Shown in pieces: positions 15,774-22,626 of a stretch of DNA of 64,000 bases. The position numbers and the translations under genes are program-made. How positions within the stretch are numbered: the first letter of the stretch is position 1; each line of letters opens with the position of its first letter. Below the pieces are notes generated by a model that was given only the letters and a program-made list of their open reading frames with translations, was not told where the DNA came from and did no database searches. Source of the stretch: JAKPAM01 sp047601745. GTDB lineage: Bacteria > Pseudomonadota > Gammaproteobacteria > Burkholderiales > Burkholderiaceae_E. The DNA lies in NCBI GenBank assembly GCA_047601745.1, contig JASGIS010000001.1:2666001-2730000 (forward strand), given 5' to 3'.

Positions 15774-16463
15774 TTATTGCGGCGAGGTTCTCGATGCGCG
15801 GTCACTGTCGCGCAGGCCGTATTGCCCCCATCGCTGCAGGATGCTGTCGATTTCCGCGTCCGGCAGCAGCGGCGGCGTGCCCAGTTGCAGGCAGCCGTGA
15901 TACTGCCTGGCGAGCACCTCGACCTCCACCGCGAGCCACAAGGCCTTGCGCAGGTTCGGGCCGATCGCGATCAGCCCATGATGGGCCAGCAGGCAGGCGC
16001 GGCGATGTCGCAGCGCCTCCAGCGCGACGCGCGACAATTCCTCGGTGCCGTATTGGGCGTAGGGCGCGCAGGGAATGTCGTTTCCGCCGGCCGCGGCGAT
16101 CATGTAGTGGATGGCCGGAATCGAGCGGTTCATGATCGCGAGGGTCGTGCAGAAGATCGGATGCGCGTGGACGACGGCATGCGCTTCGGGCTTCGATTTG
16201 AGAATATCGAGATGGAAGCGCCATTCCGTCGAAGGCACGCGGCCAGCAGACGCCGTCCATGAGCCGTCCCATTTCATCGCGACGATGTCTTCCGGCCGCA
16301 TGCCGTCGTAAGGAACGCCCGACGGCGTCAGCAGGATGCCGTCGTTGGTCCGGACGCTGATATTGCCGGATGTACCCTGATTGATGCCTTGGGCCGACAT
16401 CTCGCGGCACGCATCGATGATGGCTTGCCGGGTTTCGACGTCAGAGGCGCCTGAATGCGTCAT
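15774..16463 (-). CDS. Class II aldolase/adducin family protein (fuculose-phosphate aldolase-like)
   Basis: A 229-residue zinc-dependent aldolase. Motifs in order: GINQGTSGNISVR (phosphate loop, about 26-38), the metal ligands HAHP (about 98-101) and LLAHHGLIAIG (about 158-168), with a Glu in the STEWRFH segment as probable catalytic acid. It would cleave a phosphorylated ketose or ketonate into dihydroxyacetone phosphate (or a similar unit) and an aldehyde. It is first in the leftward operon and starts 33 bp from the AT-rich palindrome at 16496. Confidence 0.88.
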   Translation of the reverse strand: MTHSGASDVETRQAIIDACREMSAQGINQGTSGNISVRTNDGILLTPSGVPYDGMRPEDIVAMKWDGSWTASAGRVPSTEWRFHLDILKSKPEAHAVVHAHPIFCTTLAIMNRSIPAIHYMIAAAGGNDIPCAPYAQYGTEELSRVALEALRHRRACLLAHHGLIAIGPNLRKALWLAVEVEVLARQYHGCLQLGTPPLLPDAEIDSILQRWGQYGLRDSDRASRTSPQ

Positions 16464-16495
16464 ATCCCCTCCCTCGAAAACTGTCGTCCTTATCG

Positions 16496-16510
16496 TTCTA
16501 TATCATAGAA
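16496..16510. promoter_or_regulatory. Operator-like palindrome at the aldolase promoter
   Basis: TTCTATATCATAGAA is a perfect inverted repeat with 6-bp arms and 3-bp centre. On the reverse strand it contains TATGAT, a good -10 box for the aldolase operon, so a bound repressor would cover the promoter. A related element lies at 16697-16711 before the divergent importer operon. Confidence 0.6.
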
Positions 16511-16650
16511 GAGGGTTCCAAACCAAACCAGTCGGACGGCTGCTCGACGGTCGAAGCATTTGTCGCGAGAAAGGCTTTGGGAACGGCGCCGAACGCCCAT
16601 CGGCCGCTGCTGCATCGACAATGCTTATGCACCACGCGCCGGGTGTTCTC

Positions 16651-16711
16651 TTGACAAGGCGCTACGCCGCACGAACAATACTTAGCTGGAATAGCGTCTC
16701 ATAATATAGAA
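16651..16711 (+). promoter_or_regulatory. Promoter and operator of the Pot-like importer operon
   Basis: A perfect -35 box TTGACA (16651-16656) is followed after 17 bp by AACAAT (16674-16679). Just downstream, TCTCATAATATAGAA (16697-16711) repeats, on the reverse strand, the TTCTATAT half of the palindrome at 16496. A repressor there would block the start of transcription. Confidence 0.5.
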
Positions 16712-16729
16712 CAGTGGGGGAGGTCGGTG

Positions 16730-17878
16730 ATGGCTGAGCCATCGGCTCTGCGCGTGAGATCTTCCAGCGGCACCGGCACTTCGGCATCGCGAGCGAACGG
16801 AACACGCCAGGTCATCGGATCGAGCATCACGGTCCGCAATGCCGAGAAGCGGTACGGTCAGTTCTATGCCGTCAACGGCATCAATCTCGATGTCGAACCC
16901 GGCGAGTTCATCACGCTGCTGGGTCCGTCCGGAAGCGGCAAGACCACTTTGCTCAACGTGCTGGCCGGCTTCCAGAGTCTGGACGGGGGCGAGATTCTGG
17001 TGGACGGCAAGCCGGTCCACAACGTCCCCACGCACAAGCGCGGCTATGGCATGGTGTTCCAGAGCTATGCGCTGTTTCCCAACATGACGGTGACGCAGAA
17101 CGTCGCCTTCCCGCTGCGCATGGCCGGCGTCGATCGGGCGACCATCGAGCGGCGCGTCGCCGAGACGCTGGAGATCATGCGCCTGTCGGACCATGCGGGC
17201 AAATCCCCATCGGAAATGTCGGGCGGCCAGCAGCAGCGCGTGGCGATCGCACGCGCTATCGTCATGCGGCCGAAGGTCGTGTTGATGGACGAACCGCTCA
17301 GCGCGCTCGACCGTCGTCTGCGCGAGTCGATTCAGATCGAGATCCGCGATCTCCATCAAACCATCGGCAGCACGATCCTCTTCGTGACCCATGATCAGGG
17401 CGAAGCGCTCACGATGAGCGATCGCATCGCGGTGCTCGATGCGGGCAAGATCGTGCAGATCGGCCGGCCCCTGGATATCTACCGCCATCCCTCCAGCCGC
17501 TTCGTGGCGTCGTTCGTCGGCGAAAGCAACCTGATCGAAGCGGAGGTCATGCACAAGCGCGGCGCCATCGCGACGCTCAAGAGCAAAGTGGGTTATGTAT
17601 TCGACGCGGAGATTCGCGATGCGATCGAGGCGGGGCGCGTCACCGTGCTGGTGCGGCCCGAGCGCATCGCGATTGCGAACGAACCTGGCGCGCGCTCGAC
17701 CCCCGTCACCGTGACCTCGGCGATCTTCCTCGGCGAAATCCTGCGCATCGAGGCGCAGATGGATGGCGGCGACGCGCTGCTGATCCGATGCACGGACACC
17801 GCCGGGCGCTCGCTGCCCGATGTCGGCGATCGCCTGCACGTGAGATGGGGGCCGGAAGACTGCTGGGTGCTGACATGA
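16730..17878 (+). CDS. ABC transporter ATP-binding protein (PotA-like)
   Basis: A 382-residue ATPase of the spermidine/putrescine and related solute class. Start ATG 16730 has a GGGGGAGG ribosome-binding site; a GTG sits one codon earlier. Walker A GPSGSGKTT is near residue 66, signature MSGGQQQRVAIARAI near 163 and Walker B VLMDEPLSALDRRLRE near 184. A C-terminal TOBE domain follows (VRPERIAIANEPGARSTPVTV onward). The stop overlaps the next start in ATGA (17875-17878). It powers the fused permease encoded next. Confidence 0.92.
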   Translation: MAEPSALRVRSSSGTGTSASRANGTRQVIGSSITVRNAEKRYGQFYAVNGINLDVEPGEFITLLGPSGSGKTTLLNVLAGFQSLDGGEILVDGKPVHNVPTHKRGYGMVFQSYALFPNMTVTQNVAFPLRMAGVDRATIERRVAETLEIMRLSDHAGKSPSEMSGGQQQRVAIARAIVMRPKVVLMDEPLSALDRRLRESIQIEIRDLHQTIGSTILFVTHDQGEALTMSDRIAVLDAGKIVQIGRPLDIYRHPSSRFVASFVGESNLIEAEVMHKRGAIATLKSKVGYVFDAEIRDAIEAGRVTVLVRPERIAIANEPGARSTPVTVTSAIFLGEILRIEAQMDGGDALLIRCTDTAGRSLPDVGDRLHVRWGPEDCWVLT

Positions 17879-19662
17879 CGGCGATCTCGCCGGCTGACGG
17901 GCGGCGGCGCCAGGCCGGTGCGAACCTGGCCGTGAGATTCAAGAATCCCGCGCTGCTGCTGCTGCCGGCGGTTGCCTTCCTGTCCTTCTTCTACCTGCTG
18001 CCGCTGATCGACCTGATCCGCATCAGCGTCAGCGGTCCGGGCTGGCTAAGCTATTTCCAGCGGGTCTTTGCGGTTCCGCTGTACTGGGATTCGCTCGTCC
18101 GGACCATGCAGATCTCGGTCATCGTCGCTTTTCTCTGCCTGTTGTTCGGCTATCCGACCGCGCTTCTGATCCATCGCAGCCGCGGCATCACCCGCGCCTT
18201 GATCGCTATCGCGATCGTGCTGCCGTATTTCATCGCGATCCTGATACGCACTTATGCGTGGATGGTGCTGCTCGGCCGCAACGGCCCGGTCAACAAGCTG
18301 CTGGTCTCCCTCGGCATCCTGAGCGAGCCCGTTCAACTGTTGTTCCATCGCGGCACGGTGCTTCTCGGCATGACGGCGGTGCTGTTGCCGTTGATGGTGC
18401 TGACGATTTATTCGAGCGTATCGCGGCTCGATTCGAGCCTGACGCGGGCAGCGCTTGCCAGCGGCGCCGGCCCGATCGCCGTTTTCTGGCGGGTGCTGCT
18501 GCCGCTGACGATGCCGGGCATCGGCGCCGGCTTCCTGCTCGTCTTCGTGGCCGCGATCGGTTTCTTCATCACACCGACCCTGCTCGGCGGACCGGGCGAT
18601 CAGATGTTCGCCATGCACATCACGCAGCAGGCCGATTCGGTGACTTCGGAAGGCTTCCTGCAGGCGCTGGGCGTGGTGCTGCTGATGATCACGCTGATGG
18701 TGGTGGCCATTGCCGGTCGTTTCCTCGGCCTGGAGTTCATCTGGGGCGGACGCAAGCTCACCGAGTCGACGGCCGGAAAGGCCGCGTCGTCGGCAAAGCC
18801 CGGCACCGCCCACCGCACTTTCGGCGGCGCGATGGCCGACGCGATCGGCTGGCCGCTGCTGCGGCTGCTGGGCATGCTTCCGGCCGGCTGCGGCAGATGG
18901 ACCGTCAGGCTGATGGGCGGTCTGGTGATCGCCGTCCTGATCCTGCCGATCGTCGTCGTGATGATCATCTCGTTCAGCAGCGCCAGCTATCTGACCTTCC
19001 CGCCGCCCGGCTTCTCGCTGCGCTGGTACGAGCAGTTCTTCTCGGATACGAACTGGATGCGCGCGTTCTGGGCGTCCTCGATGATCGCTGCGGTGTCCGC
19101 CGTGATCGCGGTCGGCCTCGGCACCTGCGCGGCGCTGGGCATCGTCAGGGGCAATGTGCGCGGCAAGTCCGCGATCATGCTGCTGCTCGTCAGCCCCATC
19201 ATCGTCCCGCCCGTCGTGCTCGGCCTGTCGCTCTACAGCTTGTTCCTGCGGTTCGATCTGGTCGGGTCGGTGTTCGGCCTCGCGGCGGCCCACGCCATCG
19301 GCGGATTGCCGATCGTGGTGGTGATCCTGTCGGCGGCGCTGCAGAGCGTCGATTCGCGGCTCGAACAGGCCGCGGCCGTGCACGGTGCATCGCCGTTGAC
19401 GGTGCTGAGGTTGGTCACGCTGCCGGCCATCGCGCCCGGCCTTGCGGCGGCGACGTTCTTCGCGTTCCTGCATTCGTTCGACGAACTGGTGCTTACCCTG
19501 TTCCTGTCGAGCGCACAACTGAAAACGCTTCCGCTCATGCTGTGGGGCGACGTCAACTACCGGCTCAATCCGGTGTTGGCTGTCGTTTCGACGCTCGAGG
19601 TGCTGCTGGTCGTGACGGGTCTGTTCCTGGCCCGGCCGGTGCTCGCAACGTCGCAAAAGTGA
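17875..19662 (+). CDS. ABC transporter permease with both membrane domains fused (PotB-PotC type)
   Basis: A 595-residue inner-membrane protein carrying two complete permease domains in one chain. The first covers about residues 20-300 and resembles PotB; its coupling loop is around SSVSRLDSSLTRAALASGAG. The second covers about 335-590 and resembles PotC; its loop is VDSRLEQAAAVHGASPLTVL. A linker of about 50 residues joins them. PotB and PotC are usually separate, but fused versions occur in transporters of this class. ATG at 17875 overlaps the ATPase stop. Two domains in one chain mean a complete channel needs only this protein and an ATPase dimer. Confidence 0.9.
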   Translation: MTAISPADGRRRQAGANLAVRFKNPALLLLPAVAFLSFFYLLPLIDLIRISVSGPGWLSYFQRVFAVPLYWDSLVRTMQISVIVAFLCLLFGYPTALLIHRSRGITRALIAIAIVLPYFIAILIRTYAWMVLLGRNGPVNKLLVSLGILSEPVQLLFHRGTVLLGMTAVLLPLMVLTIYSSVSRLDSSLTRAALASGAGPIAVFWRVLLPLTMPGIGAGFLLVFVAAIGFFITPTLLGGPGDQMFAMHITQQADSVTSEGFLQALGVVLLMITLMVVAIAGRFLGLEFIWGGRKLTESTAGKAASSAKPGTAHRTFGGAMADAIGWPLLRLLGMLPAGCGRWTVRLMGGLVIAVLILPIVVVMIISFSSASYLTFPPPGFSLRWYEQFFSDTNWMRAFWASSMIAAVSAVIAVGLGTCAALGIVRGNVRGKSAIMLLLVSPIIVPPVVLGLSLYSLFLRFDLVGSVFGLAAAHAIGGLPIVVVILSAALQSVDSRLEQAAAVHGASPLTVLRLVTLPAIAPGLAAATFFAFLHSFDELVLTLFLSSAQLKTLPLMLWGDVNYRLNPVLAVVSTLEVLLVVTGLFLARPVLATSQK

Positions 19663-19697
19663 CACCGGTGAAAAAGAACCGGATAGGAGGATTCGAT

Positions 19698-20783
19698 ATG
19701 CTGAGGATGAAACCTTCAAGGCTGGCCGCCCTGGCTTCGGCGGCGTTGGTCGTGATCGGCACGGGCCCGGCCGCCGCGCAGGGCGTGGTGATCATGCAGG
19801 ATCCGGGCGGCGGCTACGGCGACGCCTTGCGCAAGGTGATGTACGACCCGTTCGAGAAGGAAACCGGCATCAAGGTCGTCACCGTGCAGGAGGCGCGCAG
19901 CGGCCCGCGCATCAAGGCGCAGGCCGAGGCCGGCAAGGCGCAGTGGGACCTGACCTTCATCTTCGACCAGGAGACGAAGCTGCTCGGCGAGTGCTGCCTG
20001 GCGGATATCGACTATTCCAGGCTGTCCGAGGCCTCGCAGCAGACCCTGGCGGCGATGCCGGACAACCTGAAGCGCAAGAAGGGCGTCGCCCTGCAGGTGA
20101 TCGGCGTCGGCCTCGTCTACAACAAGGACAAGTACAAGGGCGATAAGGCCCCTAAGAACTGGGCCGACTTCTGGGACGTGAAGAAGTTTCCGGGCCGCCG
20201 CTGCATGCCGGCCTGGCCGCGCTTCGTCTTCGAGGCGGCGCTGATGGCGGATGGCGTCGAGAAGGACAAGCTGTATCCGATCGACATGGAGCGGGCGCTC
20301 AAGAAGATCAAGGAGATCAAGCCCCATATCGTGAAGTGGTGGACCACCGCCGCGCAGCCGCCGCAACTCATGCTCGATGGCGAAGCGGACATGTGCCAGG
20401 CCTATACCGGCTCGATGAGCAAGCTCGCGCTGGAAGGCGCCCCGATCGAGCTGACCTTCAACCAGGGCTTCGTCTACTACGACTTCTTCGCGATCCCGAA
20501 GGGCGCGCCCAACTACGACAACGCGCTGAAGCTGCTTTCCTGGCGCCTCGACCCCAAGCGCGCCGCTCAGCTCACCTCGACGTTCCCGGTCGCGCTTCCG
20601 TCCAAGGTGGTGTTCGACGCGGCGACCGACAAGAACATCGCCCGCTATTGGGCGAACAATCCCGACAACGTCTCCAAAGCGATCGAGTGGAGCCCGGACT
20701 ACTGGGGCGCGCCTTCGCCGGCGGGAAACTCGACCAACGAAGAATACGCACAGGAGAAGCTGAACGCGTTGCTGGCTCAGTAG
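19698..20783 (+). CDS. Extracellular solute-binding protein (PotD/PotF family)
   Basis: A 361-residue periplasmic binding protein with an AGGAGG ribosome-binding site and a signal peptide ending about residue 28 (GPAAAQG). Family segments are visible: DPFEKETGIKVVTVQ, VIGVGLVYNKDKYK, the CQAYTGSMSKLALEG hinge and YYDFFAIPKGAPNYDNA. In polyamine binders the latter region carries a Glu-rich PEEG-type stretch plus W-x-D. Here the stretch is FNQG and Trp is replaced by Tyr, so the ligand may not be a polyamine. It ends the importer operon; the adjacent aldolase-kinase-SDR operon suggests a sugar or sugar-acid ligand. Confidence 0.88.
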   Translation: MLRMKPSRLAALASAALVVIGTGPAAAQGVVIMQDPGGGYGDALRKVMYDPFEKETGIKVVTVQEARSGPRIKAQAEAGKAQWDLTFIFDQETKLLGECCLADIDYSRLSEASQQTLAAMPDNLKRKKGVALQVIGVGLVYNKDKYKGDKAPKNWADFWDVKKFPGRRCMPAWPRFVFEAALMADGVEKDKLYPIDMERALKKIKEIKPHIVKWWTTAAQPPQLMLDGEADMCQAYTGSMSKLALEGAPIELTFNQGFVYYDFFAIPKGAPNYDNALKLLSWRLDPKRAAQLTSTFPVALPSKVVFDAATDKNIARYWANNPDNVSKAIEWSPDYWGAPSPAGNSTNEEYAQEKLNALLAQ

Positions 20784-21168
20784 ATGGGCCTGATCCGCGG
20801 CCTCAGCCTGACAACGGCCGAGGCCGCGCATCAACGCATCATATCCGCGCCCATACCAGCGTCGGCATGCGTGCGCCGGCATTCACCCGGACGGCCGGCA
20901 AGGCCATGCTCGCGCGAATGCCCGACGACTATCTGGAACTTTTCCGCCTTCAATCCCCACCGTATCTCAGATCGTCGAAACGTGCTCGTTTCCAAGGCCC
21001 TACGTGCCTACGATCAACCATCTTCACCCACACTGATCCGCGAAGACCCACAAAAAGTTCATCACATCCCCATCCTGCACGACGTACTCCTTACCTGGGA
21101 CTCCAAAGCCGGAAGGTGTTCGTACCGTGCGGGGGGCGGTGGCTGACGTGACGGGGAGGTCGCGGTTT
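20784..21168. other. 385-bp gene-free junction region
   Basis: Between the binding-protein gene and the nuclease module there is no credible gene. From 21050 on it consists of a copy of the ychF 3' end, directly followed by dispersed repeat copy 2 (both listed separately). The first ~265 bp show nothing I recognise. Confidence 0.6.
21050..21095 (-). repeat. Direct repeat of the ychF 3' end (outer copy)
   Basis: 46 bp here are identical to 22638-22683 except at two positions, and point the same way. On the reverse strand they read as the YchF C-terminus GKEYVVQDGDVMNFL, cut off before the final FNV and stop. The two copies bracket the DUF1016 module, as an integration event at the end of ychF would leave them. 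Confidence 0.8.
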
Positions 21169-21191
21169 TCAGCGCCGGCGGCGCCATGCGG
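21095..21191 (+). repeat. Dispersed repeat, copy 2
   Basis: This is the second copy of the element at 13607-13701, about 85% identical by eye, with the hairpin GGTGTTCGTACC. Its left end abuts the ychF fragment. Its right end coincides with the point where the AlbA_2-like gene stub loses similarity to its family, so the repeat seems to have truncated that gene. Confidence 0.75.
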
Positions 21192-21264
21192 TGGCATCAC
21201 GCTTGAATTGATGGCGGCTGTCTTCGCCTTGTGACAGCAGGTGGAGGAGGTCGGCAGGGGTCAT
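21169..21264 (-). pseudogene. 5' stub of an AlbA_2/Schlafen-type ATP-binding protein gene
   Basis: The reverse strand encodes MTPADLLHLLSQGEDSRHQF and then KRDAT before running into Arg-rich sequence and a stop. The first ~23 residues match the N-terminus of AlbA_2 (Schlafen-like divergent AAA) proteins, which begin M-x-x-x-ELL-x-L-I-x-x-GE-x-S-x-x-EFK. A normal member has 400-600 residues. The break lies at the right end of the dispersed repeat. Such genes often sit next to DUF1016 genes in type I restriction loci. Confidence 0.6.
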
Positions 21265-21337
21265 GACCGATCTTGCTGCCAGATGCTCAACGTGCGTCGA
21301 TCTTGCTGGTGCGTCTGCAGCAGTTCAGATAGTGTGC

Positions 21338-22486
21338 TCAATCATGCTCGCCTCCCAGTTCGCGCTCGATCTGTTCGATGCTGGGGAGGCTGCTTTGCAG
21401 GGTTTCCGGTAGGGCGCGGGTAAGCTCGAAGCTGGAAACGCCGATGGGTTTCTCCACGCCGCGCAATGCGTATTCAGCCAACACGCGGTTGGGTTTCTGG
21501 CACAGGATCAGGCCGATCGTGGGTTTGTCGGTTTCGTGGCGTAGCTTGTCATCGATGATGTTGCAGTAGAAGTTCATCTTGCCGGCGTATTCAGGCTTGA
21601 AATCACCGCGCTTGAGGTCGATCACCACGTAGCAACGCAATTTAAGGTGATAGAACAGCAGGTCGATGTAGAAATCATCGCCGCCGAGGTCCAAGTGGTA
21701 TTGTCGCCCGACGAAGGCGAAGCCCTGGCCCAGTTCCAGCAGGAATTTTTCCAGATGGGCGATCAGTCCGGTTTCCAGCTCGCGCTCATGGAAGCCCGCT
21801 TCCAGCGTCAGGAAGTCGAACAGGTAAGGGTCCTTGAGGGTTTGCTGTACGAGGTCGGAATCCGGCGGCGGCAGGCGTAGCGCAAAGTTGCTGGCAGCTT
21901 TACCCTGCCGCTGGTGGGCGGCCGTTTCGATCTGCATCAGCAGGATGTTGCGGCTCCAACCGTTCGCGATGGCGGCACGCATGTACCACTGACGTGTGGC
22001 CTGATCCTTGACCTTGGCGATCAGTTCGGCGTGGTGGCCCCAAGGGAGGGACAGCAACAGCTCAGGCGGAAATACTGACGTGGCGTCCGCCGGTCGCGCC
22101 GGGTCTTCAGGGCTTTGTGCCACAGCTTGTGGCCCTTTTCTTCTGGCGGCGATTTGTGCCACGGTGCGTGGCACTTTCTCGGCGCTCCCGGAGCTGGCGG
22201 CCAGATACGGATACTCGCGATAGAACCCCAGCATGCGCTTGATGTTGCGCTCGGAAAACCCTTTCTCTTCCGGAAGTTCGTTGTGCAGGTCCTTCGCCAG
22301 CCGAGGGATGACAGCGGCTCCCCAGCCTTCCTGCTTCTGGCGCTGGTCTATCAAGGCTCCGATATCCCAGTACAGGCGGATCAGCTCGGCGTTGACCGCC
22401 AGCATGGCTCGAGTTTGGGCGTGACGAACGCGCTGTTTGATATCGGCCAGCAATGCCGGGTAGTCGGCCGGCAAGTGTGCGTTCAT
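21338..22486 (-). CDS. DUF1016/YhcG-type PDDEXK nuclease
   Basis: A 382-residue protein. The N-terminal DUF1016 helical domain is at residues ~10-95 (LIRLYWDIGALIDQRQ, GWGAAVIPRLAKDL, FSERNIKRMLGFYREYP). It is followed by a variable linker, SLPWGHHAELIAK (about 150) and a C-terminal PDDEXK nuclease core with DDFYIDLLFYH and CYVVIDLKRGDFKPEYAGKM (about 265-300), holding the Asp and the D-x-K catalytic set. The family is found with type I restriction and other mobile defence loci. Here it stands alone in a module flanked by ychF repeats, next to a truncated AlbA_2 gene. It appears intact. Confidence 0.88.
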   Translation of the reverse strand: MNAHLPADYPALLADIKQRVRHAQTRAMLAVNAELIRLYWDIGALIDQRQKQEGWGAAVIPRLAKDLHNELPEEKGFSERNIKRMLGFYREYPYLAASSGSAEKVPRTVAQIAARRKGPQAVAQSPEDPARPADATSVFPPELLLSLPWGHHAELIAKVKDQATRQWYMRAAIANGWSRNILLMQIETAAHQRQGKAASNFALRLPPPDSDLVQQTLKDPYLFDFLTLEAGFHERELETGLIAHLEKFLLELGQGFAFVGRQYHLDLGGDDFYIDLLFYHLKLRCYVVIDLKRGDFKPEYAGKMNFYCNIIDDKLRHETDKPTIGLILCQKPNRVLAEYALRGVEKPIGVSSFELTRALPETLQSSLPSIEQIERELGGEHD

Positions 22487-22560
22487 CCCTGCTTCCCGCT
22501 GATGGTTTCGAGTGCGGCCAGCAGTTCGGCTTTCAGTGTCTGTTTCTGCGCGTGCGTCAT
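22483..22560 (-). CDS. 25-residue mini-ORF coupled to the nuclease gene
   Basis: A frame from ATG 22560 encodes MTHAQKQTLKAELLAALETI plus five residues and ends in an ATGA overlap with the DUF1016 start. The same frame is open back to the ychF stop, and its residues ARVPIRESETT look protein-like. It may therefore be the surviving C-terminus of a longer upstream gene, for instance a restriction-system subunit, rather than a native small gene. No clear ribosome-binding site precedes the ATG. Confidence 0.35.
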   Translation of the reverse strand: MTHAQKQTLKAELLAALETISGKQG

Positions 22561-22626
22561 CGTTGTCTCGCTTTCGCGGATTGGCACGCGCGCCTGCCGC
22601 CGGGCTGCACAGGACTCCGTAAAGTT

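Noticed and set aside
18258..19697. Upstream extension of the solute-binding protein frame
   Set aside because: The open frame continues ahead of ATG 19698 but is Arg/Asp-rich shadow of the permease gene; the signal peptide and AGGAGG site fix the start at 19698.
20784..21146. 120-residue frame directly after the binding-protein gene
   Set aside because: It starts at the stop of the previous gene and its second half is antisense of the ychF fragment and the dispersed repeat; no family resemblance.
22587..22603. TGGCAC-N-TGC sigma-54-like sequence
   Set aside because: The element reads TGGCACGCGCGCCTGC without TTGC at proper spacing and lies next to the 3' end of ychF, not before a plus-strand gene; chance in GC-rich DNA.
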